Shown here one piece after another: positions 25,889 through 34,515 of a DNA stretch of 64,000 bases (the first letter of the stretch is position 1; every line of letters starts with the position of its first letter). The notes beneath the pieces were generated by a model, which did no database searches, was not told the DNA's origin, and was given only the letters and a program-made list of their open reading frames with translations. This stretch comes from Bowmanella yangjiangensis (lineage in GTDB: Bacteria; Pseudomonadota; Gammaproteobacteria; Enterobacterales; Alteromonadaceae): contig NZ_JAFKCS010000008.1 of the NCBI RefSeq assembly GCF_017255015.1, forward strand, positions 1 through 64,000. Reading direction: 5' to 3'. A program made the position numbers and the translations under genes.

Positions 25889-25915
25889 AACAGGTATCCA
25901 GCCTGGATACCTGTT
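25889..25915. terminator. Bidirectional terminator-like hairpin between murR and namZ
   Basis: Perfect 11-bp arms, 25889-25899 and 25905-25915, with a 5-base loop, between two convergent stop codons. It ends in TTT on the plus strand. Confidence 0.65.
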
Positions 25916-25932
25916 TGCCTATTCAAACAACC

Positions 25933-27111
25933 TCAGGGGTAGAGCAAATAGCCCTGACGCATTTTCATATACCGCTGCAAATCACTCTGCCACTGAGCGC
26001 GAATTTGCGCCTCGCTTAAGCCTTCGGCAAGGGCCAGGCGCAGTTTGTCAGTACCGGCCAGTTTGTCCATAAAGCTCGGACTGGTGAAAAAGGTCTCACC
26101 TGCCTTGGCAAATTTATGATGCCATTCAACCAGATAATTCAGGTTTAAGCCTTTGGCTTCAATACTACGTAAATCCATGCCCTGCACTGTGACATTTTCA
26201 AACTTGGGATGAGTAGACGCCCCCGGAATAGAACGAGGCGCAAAGCTGAATGGCTCGGCGGCACTCACAAACAAGCTGTCATGGCCAATCACTTGGAAGG
26301 GGAAATCTGTCCCTCTCCCTATGCTCACCGGCGTCGGTTCAAAAAAGCCCAGCGACGGATAGTGGCGGATTGACACATAGTTGGGCAGATTCGGACTGGG
26401 TCTGACAGGCAGCTCATAACGCATATCATGACGGTAACCCTGCATAGGGATAACGGTTAATGCCAGGGATTTATCCGTTTCCAGCCAACCTTCACCGACA
26501 ATCATATGGGCCAGTTCACCCACGGTCAGACCATGCACCAAGGGGATCTCATGCATTCCCACAAAAGAACGAAATGCCGGCTCAAGCATAGGACCATCAA
26601 CGTAATCACCGTTGGGGTTAGGTCTGTCTAACACCATAAAGGGCAGGCCTGCTTCAGCAGCCGCTTCCATCATGTAGTGCATGGAACTGATGTAGGTGTA
26701 GTAACGCACCCCAACATCTTGAATATCAAACAGAATGACATCCAAATCGGCTAAGGCTTCGGCTTCAGGTTTACGGGTTTTGCCATAAATGGAGTAAAGT
26801 GGAATACCGGTTTTTGCATCAATGGATGAGTCCACTTTGGCACCGGCATCATGGTCACCACGAAAGCCATGCTCTGGGGCAAAGATGCGCTGAACCTTTA
26901 CCCCTTTTTCCAGCAACAGATCCACCAGGTGCTGCTCACCAACAACAGAGGTTTGGTTAACAATCAAACCGACCCGCTTACCGGCCAGTTTGGGTAAAAA
27001 CAGTCCATCACGCTCAGCGCCCACCATAAAGTTATCGGTCGGCGCAGTGTTATGGCTGGAACAAGCCACCAAGCTCGTTGCCATCAACAAGGTAACCAGC
27101 CACTTAAACAT
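25933..27111 (-). CDS. namZ: Exo-beta-N-acetylmuramidase NamZ (DUF1343), lipoprotein
   Basis: 392 residues. The N-terminus [17 protein letters not shown] ends in a lipobox with Cys17, so it is predicted to be membrane-anchored and exported. All DUF1343 hallmarks are visible: VGLIVNQTSV, RIFAPEHGFRGD, IPLYSIYG, ILFDIQDVGVRYYTYIS, VLDRPNPNGD, PSPNLPN and GRGTDFPFQVIG. This family includes the Bacillus subtilis enzyme YbbC/NamZ, which takes MurNAc from the non-reducing end of peptidoglycan fragments. Length is normal for the family. Its ATG shares one base with the murQ stop (TGATG), so it is the last gene of the symporter-kinase-murQ-namZ operon. It would feed MurNAc to the importer encoded first in the operon. 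Confidence 0.93.
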   Translation of the reverse strand: MFKWLVTLLMATSLVACSSHNTAPTDNFMVGAERDGLFLPKLAGKRVGLIVNQTSVVGEQHLVDLLLEKGVKVQRIFAPEHGFRGDHDAGAKVDSSIDAKTGIPLYSIYGKTRKPEAEALADLDVILFDIQDVGVRYYTYISSMHYMMEAAAEAGLPFMVLDRPNPNGDYVDGPMLEPAFRSFVGMHEIPLVHGLTVGELAHMIVGEGWLETDKSLALTVIPMQGYRHDMRYELPVRPSPNLPNYVSIRHYPSLGFFEPTPVSIGRGTDFPFQVIGHDSLFVSAAEPFSFAPRSIPGASTHPKFENVTVQGMDLRSIEAKGLNLNYLVEWHHKFAKAGETFFTSPSFMDKLAGTDKLRLALAEGLSEAQIRAQWQSDLQRYMKMRQGYLLYP

Positions 27112-28064
27112 CAGTTCTGACCTCTTGCAGACTCAACGGCTTTACGCAAAAAGCCCTGTTGTTTGTCCAAAAGCGCCTGGCCTTCTTCACGCTCCAAACC
27201 GGTCAGAACGTGTAAAATGGCTAGTTTCGCCTTAAAGCCCGTTTTCGCCAGAGCGTCACGCGCAGTTTCATGATCACAGTCAGTGGCTTGCATCACGATA
27301 CGAATAGCGCGGGCATAAAGCTTCTGATTGCTGGCATTCACATCCACCATCAGATTTTCATAGCTCTTGCCGCTGCGGATCATGGCTGTGGTGGTCAGCA
27401 TATTCAGTACCATTTTCTGCGCCGAGCCCGATTTCATCCGAGTTGAGCCGGTTAATGCCTCGGGGCCCACAGTGGCACAAATACCAATATCGGCTTCCTG
27501 GGTGACTGCCGAATTGGGGTTACAGGTGACACTGATCGCCGGTGCGCCGAGTTGCTTGGCGTATTGCAAAGCTGAAATCACATAAGGTGTACGACCACTG
27601 GCGGCAATACCTACCAACACATCGTTGCCGCTCAGGCCAACTTTCTGTAAATCCCTGATGGCCAGTTCAGGGTCATCTTCCGCCCCTTCCACCGCTTTGT
27701 ACATAGCACCTTCACCACCAGCAATAATGCCAATGACCTGCTGATCCGAGACACTAAAAGTTGGCGGACATTCCACCGCATCTAACACCCCAAGACGACC
27801 ACTGGTGCCGGCGCCAATGTAAATCAGTCGCCCGCCCTTAGCGAAGGACTCGACAATCTTATCTACTGCCTGGGCCACCAAAGGAATGGTTTGTCGAACC
27901 GCCAGCGCCACTTTCTGATCTTCTTGATTGATCTTGTCGAGGATCTCTTCGGTGCTTAGCAAATCTATGTCATAGGTTTCAGGGTTGCGTCCTTCAGAAA
28001 CCATTTGATCCAATTGTTGTAGCAAAACGGATTCGTTTTTCAGCTTATCTTGGGTTGATGCCAT
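27111..28064 (-). CDS. murQ: N-acetylmuramic acid 6-phosphate etherase MurQ
   Basis: 317 residues. It cleaves the lactyl ether of MurNAc-6-P, giving GlcNAc-6-P and D-lactate in the cytoplasm. The SIS domain (about 50-220) includes [20 protein letters not shown] with the catalytic Glu98 (Glu83 of E. coli MurQ) and EGAEDD with Glu129 (Glu114 of E. coli). The [13 protein letters not shown] segment is a further MurQ signature. A UBA-like C-terminal helical region ([17 protein letters not shown]) completes the family layout. It directly follows the BadF-type kinase gene, which should make its substrate, and is coupled to namZ by a one-base overlap. Confidence 0.97.
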   Translation of the reverse strand: MASTQDKLKNESVLLQQLDQMVSEGRNPETYDIDLLSTEEILDKINQEDQKVALAVRQTIPLVAQAVDKIVESFAKGGRLIYIGAGTSGRLGVLDAVECPPTFSVSDQQVIGIIAGGEGAMYKAVEGAEDDPELAIRDLQKVGLSGNDVLVGIAASGRTPYVISALQYAKQLGAPAISVTCNPNSAVTQEADIGICATVGPEALTGSTRMKSGSAQKMVLNMLTTTAMIRSGKSYENLMVDVNASNQKLYARAIRIVMQATDCDHETARDALAKTGFKAKLAILHVLTGLEREEGQALLDKQQGFLRKAVESARGQN

Positions 28065-28964
28065 CTATTTGGCTTCCTCATTGTTCAAAGTAACGTCGTC
28101 AGATTTCCGCGCCAGCAAGCAGGCGCCATCCAAGGCAGTCCCACGCGCACGAATTAAATTCATGTTTTTATCTGCAGCTAAGGCCATGATGGTTGGCTCG
28201 GCAAGCCCGCCGGTCAGTACCAGCGGCAAATCCTGGTCATGCTGGCGACTGGCCGCAATCAATCGCTGCACTTCCTGTAAATGCGCGGCAAAAAGCTGTC
28301 CTGCTACCGCACATTGGTCTTTCAGGCTAAGTACCATGGGTACCAAAGCCGCGTAATGGGTTGGGGTAGCGGCAGCCAGCCATTGCAAAATAGTCGGCTT
28401 ATCCTGCCCCAGTTGAGACTTCAGCATTTTGCCCAGCTTGGATTCAGCATGACCACCGTGTAAATCAAGTTCCCATAGTAAGGAAGTTACCGCATTCACG
28501 CCCAAGCGAGCGCCACTGCCCTGATCGCCGACCAGCAGTCCCCAACCGCCAATTTGGCGCTCTCCGCCATGGTTATCCAGCACCATGGCCACCGATCCTG
28601 TTCCCAAGGCCACCACGACCACCGGCTCACCAAGGTTGGCGCCGTAGGCCGAGGTTCGCGCATCAGAACAGAGCGTTATATGCTTAAAATGCCCGGAAAA
28701 CCCCGCCATGGCATCGGCGCAAAAACGTGGATTCCCGGCTCCGGCCAGACCGGCCAGAGCAATTATATCCTGGGTGCGGCAACCAGCCTGCTCGGCCAGC
28801 TCTTCGGCCAGGGAGAGAATGCGAGCTACCGATTGGGGTACACCCAGGCTCAGCGATGAGGCTTCCCCACGCGCTTCCCATTGTTTTCCACTGGCAAGAT
28901 GCTCCAATCGTGCCAGAGTCTTACTACCACCGCCGTCTATACCTAAAATATACTGAGTCTGCAT
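28065..28964 (-). CDS. BadF/BadG-type amino-sugar kinase, probable MurNAc kinase (MurK-like)
   Basis: 299 residues. ATP-dependent sugar kinase of the actin-like ATPase fold: phosphate-1 loop LGIDGGGSKT at residues 7-16, VVALGTGSVA near 118-127, the GGWGLLVGDQGSGARLG segment, and the adenosine motif LVLTGGLAEP. The BadF/BadG branch includes glucosamine/GlcNAc kinases and MurK of Clostridium, which phosphorylates both MurNAc and GlcNAc. Here it lies between the SSS symporter and murQ in one operon, with one base or less between neighbours, so it most likely makes MurNAc-6-P for MurQ after import of free sugar. GlcNAc could be a second substrate. Confidence 0.88.
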   Translation of the reverse strand: MQTQYILGIDGGGSKTLARLEHLASGKQWEARGEASSLSLGVPQSVARILSLAEELAEQAGCRTQDIIALAGLAGAGNPRFCADAMAGFSGHFKHITLCSDARTSAYGANLGEPVVVVALGTGSVAMVLDNHGGERQIGGWGLLVGDQGSGARLGVNAVTSLLWELDLHGGHAESKLGKMLKSQLGQDKPTILQWLAAATPTHYAALVPMVLSLKDQCAVAGQLFAAHLQEVQRLIAASRQHDQDLPLVLTGGLAEPTIMALAADKNMNLIRARGTALDGACLLARKSDDVTLNNEEAK

Positions 28965-28965
28965 G

Positions 28966-30537
28966 TCAGCTTACCTGCGCTGGCGATTGCTGACTGCGGC
29001 CCGCCCAACAAACCGTAAAGGCAATAGCGGTACCGATGCACAACTGCCAGGTGAAACCAAGGTTAAACTGCCAGCTTTCAGGTAACAGCAGGCCTTGAAT
29101 ATAGGGTTGCATCGCCAGCGTAACCATAAAACCTGTTATCAAGGCTGCCAGTACCGAACGCGGGCTACCGCCTTTGGTAAACAGGGTGGTGAAGTAAACG
29201 CCCAGCAAGCCACTGTATGAGAAGACCATCACTGAGAGGGCAAAGGCGAGCAGCGGCATATCCGAATATTGTTGCCAGTAGAAACACAAAATAGCCATAG
29301 CCGACAGCGCCACCGCCGCGACCACCATGCCCATCTGGCCGGCCCAGACAAAGTGCGCTTCGCTATGCTCGCCGCGCTTTTCTTTCATGGGGCGATACAA
29401 ATCCTGAACCAATACGGATGACATGGCATTCAGACCGGAGTTCAAAGTAGATAATGCAGCGGCAATCACGCCGACCGTTACTAATCCTCTGACCCCCACC
29501 GGAATTTCATTCAACACGTAATACATAAAGATAGTGATCTGCTCACCTTCGAAGCTTTGCACTATGGGCTGTCCGGCATCTGTCATCATCAAGTCAGGGC
29601 GCTGATAGAACACATACAGCAGCAAACCAATAATAATAAACAGCGCCATCACCGGGATAACCATCACCACCGACCAAATCAGGGCAGATGCCCCTTGCTT
29701 GGCATCTTTACAACTTAGCATGCGCTGCGTCATGTCCTGATCCAGACCAAAGGCGGCGATGTTAAGCAGCACAAAGCCGGTAATGGCCGACCAAACGGTA
29801 AAGACTCCGGTAGGGCCAAAGTCCAAACGCCAGTCAAACAAGGTCAGCTTTGACATTTCACGGTCTGCTGGATTCGCCAGTGCATCCATGATGGTTGACC
29901 AATCGGCCGGGATGCTGACCGCCAGAAAATAAATAACGAATAGCGCAGCCCCTACATAAACGGCACACTGAATCACATCACTGACGATAACGGATTTCAG
30001 GCCCCCCACAAAGGAATAAGCCAGCCCCACCAGCGTCAAAATAACAATAGCGCTGATAACACTGCCAGCCTGGATATCACCAAACAGAATCATGGCGACG
30101 GCTATGGCAGCCATGTACAATCTGGCGCCACTGGCAAACACGCGACCGAACAGGTACATAATACCGGCCTGACGCTTGGCCGATGCGCCAAAGCGCTGTT
30201 CAAGCAGTTCGTATACTGTGGTGACCCGCAATTGATAAAAACGCGGGATTAAGAATATCGCCACACCAAAAGCGGCAATAAAGGCGCCGATATTGGTGGC
30301 AAGATAACTAAAATCGTTGCGATATCCCTGATCCGGCCCCCCCAGAAAAGTGGCGGCCGACTGGGATGTAGCCAGCACAGAGATGGCAACCATCCATATG
30401 GGCATTTTATTTCCGCCAAGAAAATAGTCGGCGGTAGTAGCCGCCTTCTGTCTGCTGTAGTACCAGCCGGTAGTGGCCATCACAACAAAATAGGCGGCAA
30501 ATACCAGCCAGTCCTGCCAGGCAAATTGGCTATGCAT
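28966..30537 (-). CDS. Sodium:solute symporter, probable MurNAc/amino-sugar importer
   Basis: 523 residues with about 14 hydrophobic segments, the size and pattern of SSS-family Na+ symporters. Recognisable pieces are TTADYFLGGNKMPIWMVAISV near residue 35, ATFLGGPDQGY, RFYQLRVTTVYELLEQRFG, and FGLDQDMTQRMLSC. It imports its solute with sodium across the inner membrane. As first gene of the operon ahead of the kinase, murQ and namZ, it most likely carries MurNAc (possibly GlcNAc too) and would replace the phosphotransferase importer MurP of other bacteria. The substrate is inferred from context only. The promoter and a 26-bp palindrome lie just upstream. Confidence 0.9.
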   Translation of the reverse strand: MHSQFAWQDWLVFAAYFVVMATTGWYYSRQKAATTADYFLGGNKMPIWMVAISVLATSQSAATFLGGPDQGYRNDFSYLATNIGAFIAAFGVAIFLIPRFYQLRVTTVYELLEQRFGASAKRQAGIMYLFGRVFASGARLYMAAIAVAMILFGDIQAGSVISAIVILTLVGLAYSFVGGLKSVIVSDVIQCAVYVGAALFVIYFLAVSIPADWSTIMDALANPADREMSKLTLFDWRLDFGPTGVFTVWSAITGFVLLNIAAFGLDQDMTQRMLSCKDAKQGASALIWSVVMVIPVMALFIIIGLLLYVFYQRPDLMMTDAGQPIVQSFEGEQITIFMYYVLNEIPVGVRGLVTVGVIAAALSTLNSGLNAMSSVLVQDLYRPMKEKRGEHSEAHFVWAGQMGMVVAAVALSAMAILCFYWQQYSDMPLLAFALSVMVFSYSGLLGVYFTTLFTKGGSPRSVLAALITGFMVTLAMQPYIQGLLLPESWQFNLGFTWQLCIGTAIAFTVCWAGRSQQSPAQVS

Positions 30538-30563
30538 TCGAACCTCGCTTATCGCACTTAATC

Positions 30564-30589
30564 TGGAAATACCTTATAAGGATTTTCCA
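30564..30589. promoter_or_regulatory. 26-bp near-perfect palindrome, candidate operator of the MurR-like regulator
   Basis: Outer arms TGGAAA/TTTCCA and an inner 10-bp palindrome CCTTATAAGG are separated by two mismatched pairs; 22 of 26 positions are symmetric. It lies between the divergent symporter operon and nagZ, overlaps a minus-strand TATAAG -10-like hexamer, and abuts the plus-strand -35. Assignment to the RpiR-type regulator is inference. Confidence 0.55.
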
Positions 30590-30617
30590 TTGATGTAATT
30601 TTTTATACTGATATGAT
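30590..30617 (+). promoter_or_regulatory. Candidate sigma-70 promoter of nagZ
   Basis: TTGATG at 30590-30595 and TATGAT at 30612-30617 are separated by 16 bases. The -35 hexamer begins on the base after the 26-bp palindrome. A second palindrome, TTCATT-CT-AATGAA at 30618-30631, falls at the expected transcription start. Confidence 0.5.
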
Positions 30618-30732
30618 TTCATTCTAATGAATAATTAATTCCGAAAGCCAGTAAAAAATTATTCTTTTCACTGGTCTTGCCGTAAAGTTTGCTGTCGGCA
30701 CCGGGAGTGATAAAGTTCCAACGGGAGTATCT

Positions 30733-32619
30733 ATGTATCCAATCGGACGTCGCCTTAAGCGCGGCAAACTCATTTGTATTGTGGCGACTATCTTAACCAT
30801 GACATCTTGTTCTCCAGTTTCTCAGCCTGCCGCTAAACTCAGCGATGCGCAACTTCGCGATGACTTGGCGCAGAAGATAATGATCGATCTGCGTTACTAT
30901 TGTGAGCAAGCACCAGAAAAAGGCTTATGCCGCACCCCCATGACCGAACTACCTGACGACTTGGCCGGTCTGATTCGCGATACCGGTGTAGGTGGCGTTA
31001 TTCTGTTTGCCGAGAATCTTACCGACGTGCCACAAATGGTCAGACTGAATCGCGCCATGCAATTGGCCGCCAGCCAGTCAAAAAGCCAGCAACCTTTGTT
31101 TATCAGCCTGGATCAGGAAGGCGGGCGGGTTGCCCGGGTGCCGCGTCATTTAGGCACTGCCTTTGCCGGTAACATGGCCATCGGCGCTACATATCAGAAA
31201 CACGGTCTGGAGTATGCCAAAGCGACCGGCACAGTGTTAGGTAAAGAGCTAAAATCCCTGGGTTTTAATGTAAACCATGCACCTACAGTGGACGTCAACG
31301 TCAATCCAGACAACCCGGTCATCAATGTGCGCTCTTTTGGTGAAGATGCTTCGCTGGTTGCTAAGTTGGGCATTGCTCAGATGCAAGCCATGCAGGAACA
31401 AGGGGTAATTGGCACACTGAAACACTTCCCCGGACACGGTGATACCGCTGTGGACAGTCACACCGGCCTGCCTCTGGTGGAACATGACCGTGCCACCATA
31501 GACAAAGTTGATCTGTTGCCGTTCCGTCGCGCCATAGAGCAAGGTCTGGTGGAAACCATCATGACAGCGCATATCCAGTACCCTGCCCTGGATGATTCCA
31601 AGCTAGTCAGCAAAACCGGTGAACTAATATTACGCCCGGCTACCTTGTCTCGGGCCATTCTGACAGACCTGCTGCGTGGTGAATTGGGTTTTAAAGGGCT
31701 AATTGTGACGGATGCCATGGACATGGCCGGCATTTCGCATTTCTTTGAACCCACCCAGGCGGTGATAGAAACCTTTAAGGCCGGTACCGATATGGTTCTG
31801 ATGCCGGTGCGTTTGCACAGCAAGGAAGAGCTGAAGCAGTTGCCAGAATTAATCGAGGCATTGATGGCCGCCATCAAGTCTGGCGAATTATCGGCCGAGG
31901 AAGTACATGCCTCTGCTGAGCGAATCAGAGCCAGCAAAGCCCGTTATGTGAAACTGGACCAAGCAAGCGAAGCCGACGCGATTGCCAAAGCCGAAGCTGT
32001 AGTGGGTGCAGATGAGCACAAGGCTCTTGAACAAGCACTGAGTGACGATGCACTCACACTGATTCGTGGCACTCAGGATTCAGTGGTTAACAAGATCCAA
32101 TCGCTGCATCTGGTTATGCCTGACCGAAGCAAATGTTTGGCCATGCAACAGGCCCTGCGCCGCAATTTGCCTTCGTTATCTTCCAGCTGTGCCAGCCTGC
32201 AAGGCTTCGACGCCGAGCTAAATCAGTCGCAAATGGCAGATGCCGATTTGCTGCTGATAGCCAGTATCACACCTGCCCAAAGTGCAGTAGAGCGTGGCGG
32301 CATGGAAGACATGAGCCTGGTAAAAGCCGATGCCTTGGATCACCAGGCCCAGCAGGCGTTAATTCCGGCCCTGATCAAACAGGCGAAAAGCCAGAACAAA
32401 GCCGTTGCCTTTGTCAGCCTGCGCACCCCCTATGAAACGGCTCGCCTGGCTAAGGACGCCGATTTGGTATTGGCTACTTATGCTTACAACAGCTATGTGA
32501 TCCCCGGTACAGAGGCTGAGCCACAGATCTATGGTCCAGCATTTGAGACTTTGGCTCGCTTCCTGTCCGGAAAAATAACCGCCACCGGCCACTTACCAGT
32601 GTCGGTGAAGCAAGACTGA
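30733..32619 (+). CDS. nagZ: Exported GH3 beta-N-acetylglucosaminidase NagZ, two-domain type
   Basis: 628 residues. A lipoprotein-like signal ends in MTSC (Cys26), so this NagZ acts outside the cytoplasm, unlike the short cytosolic enzyme of E. coli. The GH3 barrel (about 40-390) has FISLDQEGGRVARVP, KHFPGHGDTAVDSH with the Asp241-His243 acid/base dyad, and IVTDAMDM with nucleophile Asp327. A second alpha/beta/alpha domain (about 410-628) follows, as in the B. subtilis enzyme. It removes GlcNAc from peptidoglycan fragments and so exposes MurNAc for NamZ. It is divergent from the MurNAc operon and followed by nagX after a terminator. Confidence 0.94.
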   Translation: MYPIGRRLKRGKLICIVATILTMTSCSPVSQPAAKLSDAQLRDDLAQKIMIDLRYYCEQAPEKGLCRTPMTELPDDLAGLIRDTGVGGVILFAENLTDVPQMVRLNRAMQLAASQSKSQQPLFISLDQEGGRVARVPRHLGTAFAGNMAIGATYQKHGLEYAKATGTVLGKELKSLGFNVNHAPTVDVNVNPDNPVINVRSFGEDASLVAKLGIAQMQAMQEQGVIGTLKHFPGHGDTAVDSHTGLPLVEHDRATIDKVDLLPFRRAIEQGLVETIMTAHIQYPALDDSKLVSKTGELILRPATLSRAILTDLLRGELGFKGLIVTDAMDMAGISHFFEPTQAVIETFKAGTDMVLMPVRLHSKEELKQLPELIEALMAAIKSGELSAEEVHASAERIRASKARYVKLDQASEADAIAKAEAVVGADEHKALEQALSDDALTLIRGTQDSVVNKIQSLHLVMPDRSKCLAMQQALRRNLPSLSSSCASLQGFDAELNQSQMADADLLLIASITPAQSAVERGGMEDMSLVKADALDHQAQQALIPALIKQAKSQNKAVAFVSLRTPYETARLAKDADLVLATYAYNSYVIPGTEAEPQIYGPAFETLARFLSGKITATGHLPVSVKQD

Positions 32620-32641
32620 GCCTCCATCTTATGTGTAGATT

Positions 32642-32688
32642 AACCGGGCTAACTGGGATACCTCCTATCCTGTTGGCCCGGTTTTACA
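32642..32688 (+). terminator. Long terminator hairpin after nagZ
   Basis: Outer arms 32642-32649 (AACCGGGC) and 32676-32683, with further inner pairing (AAC/GTT and GGATA/TATCC), followed by TTTT. Read-through into nagX is possible because nagX follows 78 bases later. Confidence 0.7.
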
Positions 32689-32765
32689 TTCAGGTCAATA
32701 ATATCTGACCTTTACTGAGCCGACCTTCAGGTTGCCGGAATACAGAATAATAATGAGGATCTTCC

Positions 32766-33959
32766 ATGCTAAGTCGCTACGCTAACGGCATTCTGCAGGG
32801 CCTGCCGCCTAATCGTTTACTGGCTATTGATGCCTTTCGTGGTTTAACCATAGTGGCCATGATTCTGGTCAACAATCCCGGCAGTTGGAGTTACGTATAT
32901 GCGCCCCTGCTACATGCGCAGTGGCATGGCTGGACACCCACAGATCTGATCTTCCCGTTTTTTGTGTTTATTGTTGGCTTGTCAATCAAAATTGCCATTG
33001 ACCGCCAACTGGCCGCCGGCCATGCCCGCGCTCCTATCATCAAGCATGCTTTTATTCGCATGACTAAGTTGGTTTTACTGGGTTGGTTCCTCGCCTTGTT
33101 TTTCTACAATTTCCGCGACCCATCCTTCAGTTGGATAAACGATCGTTTGCTCTCCATGCGCATACCCGGCGTATTACAGCGGCTTGGTCTGGTGTATTTC
33201 TTCACCGTCCTGATAGTGCTGTATTGGCGCACCGCAGGACGCGCCATCTGGGCCCTGCTGCTGGCCTTTGGTTACTGGGCGATGCTGGCGTTTGTGCCAT
33301 ACAGTGACACAGCCGGAAACCAATATCAGGGGCTGTATGACTACGGCAACAATCTGGCGTCATGGCTGGATCAGTGGCTATTGGGTGCTGCTCATGTGTA
33401 CGACAAGAAAGCCGCACCTTTTGTCATGGATCCTGAAGGTATACTCAGTACCTTGCCTGCAATTGCAGGCTGCCTGACAGGCGTGTTAGCCGGGCAGTTT
33501 TTGATGAACGACAAAATCGCCTTACTAAAACGCATAAGCGGATTACTGGTTGTAGGTTTAGCTTCAGTGCTAGTTGCCGAAGTCTGGGATAGTCTGCTAC
33601 CTATCAACAAAGCCCTTTGGACTCCCAGTTTTGTCTTACTGTCTTCAGGTTTTGCCTGTTTAACCCTGGGCTTATGTTTGTGGCTTATCGATCACAAAGG
33701 AATAAAGGCATGGACCGCACCTTTTGTCGTATTCGGCGCAAATGCCATTGCGTTTTATATGTTTGCTGCCATCGTTGCCAGAGTGTTGCTGATGTTAAGC
33801 GTGGGTGACACCAGTCTTAAGGGGTGGCTATACACACAAGTATTTCAGCCCCTGTTTGGTAACTACAACGGTTCATTAGCCTTTGCGCTGTGTTTCCTGG
33901 CGCTGTCTTATACAGTAATGCATTGGATGTACAAGCGAGGCTGGTTCTGGAAAGTCTGA
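32766..33959 (+). CDS. nagX: NagX-type multi-membrane protein (DUF5009/COG4299, HGSNAT-like)
   Basis: 397 residues with about 10-11 membrane helices. The N-terminus LLAIDAFRGLTIVAMILVNN, and the segment HGWTPTDLIFPFFVFIVGLS, are hallmarks of the family that includes human heparan-alpha-glucosaminide N-acetyltransferase. In alteromonads and shewanellas this gene travels with GlcNAc/chitin genes and is called nagX; a role in amino-sugar transport or transmembrane acetylation has been proposed but not settled. Downstream of nagZ on the same strand, it fits the amino-sugar block: it could acetylate de-acetylated sugars or help import GlcNAc. A conserved His appears in LLHAQWHGW. Confidence 0.88.
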   Translation: MLSRYANGILQGLPPNRLLAIDAFRGLTIVAMILVNNPGSWSYVYAPLLHAQWHGWTPTDLIFPFFVFIVGLSIKIAIDRQLAAGHARAPIIKHAFIRMTKLVLLGWFLALFFYNFRDPSFSWINDRLLSMRIPGVLQRLGLVYFFTVLIVLYWRTAGRAIWALLLAFGYWAMLAFVPYSDTAGNQYQGLYDYGNNLASWLDQWLLGAAHVYDKKAAPFVMDPEGILSTLPAIAGCLTGVLAGQFLMNDKIALLKRISGLLVVGLASVLVAEVWDSLLPINKALWTPSFVLLSSGFACLTLGLCLWLIDHKGIKAWTAPFVVFGANAIAFYMFAAIVARVLLMLSVGDTSLKGWLYTQVFQPLFGNYNGSLAFALCFLALSYTVMHWMYKRGWFWKV

Positions 33960-33974
33960 TACAGAGGATGTGTT

Positions 33975-34361
33975 ATGCAGCAAGACCATCAAAAAATTGC
34001 CCAGGCACTTAAACGTTTCCTATTCACCGTGCTGGCAATCTCAAGTGCGTCTCTATCACTAATGATTGCCTGCATGTGGCTGTTCGGTCAGGATCGCGAC
34101 CGCCGCTTCTCAGATAATCAGTTTATTGCCTCTGATGGACATTTTAATAACGCTTTGTATCAAGGACGTTGTGAAGAACTTATAGAGCCACTACAACAAT
34201 CATCTGCCATACAAAACGACGATAGCTTGCCACGGCAGTTGGATGATGAATTATTTATCAACCGCAACCAAAGCACTATCGCCTCCCAGTACTACTGGAA
34301 AAATGGTTTCAGTATTGAGGCGACGTCGTCGGGCATGGTTGCCCGACTTGAGATAAAGTAG
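33975..34361 (+). CDS. Small membrane-anchored protein of unknown function
   Basis: 128 residues, not recognised. Residues about 14-38 form a membrane helix (FLFTVLAISSASLSLMIACMWLFG); the rest is polar and probably periplasmic, with one Cys (QGRCEELIE). It starts 15 bases after nagX and appears cotranscribed with it. GAGGATGTG precedes the ATG, so it is likely translated. No motif suggests a role; it may be a lineage-specific accessory. About 150 gene-free bases follow before the chemoreceptor end. Confidence 0.65.
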   Translation: MQQDHQKIAQALKRFLFTVLAISSASLSLMIACMWLFGQDRDRRFSDNQFIASDGHFNNALYQGRCEELIEPLQQSSAIQNDDSLPRQLDDELFINRNQSTIASQYYWKNGFSIEATSSGMVARLEIK

Positions 34362-34515
34362 CCAAACTAACAAGCTCCCGCCAAGACTGAAAGCGAGGGG
34401 CAGGATAAGCTGATAACAGAGCGTCCAAACTCGTCAGGCTTGAATGGCACGTCCAGCCCGCAAAATAGCGGCAATAGTGAACTCCGATATTACCTACAGA
34501 GACATAAGATAATTT

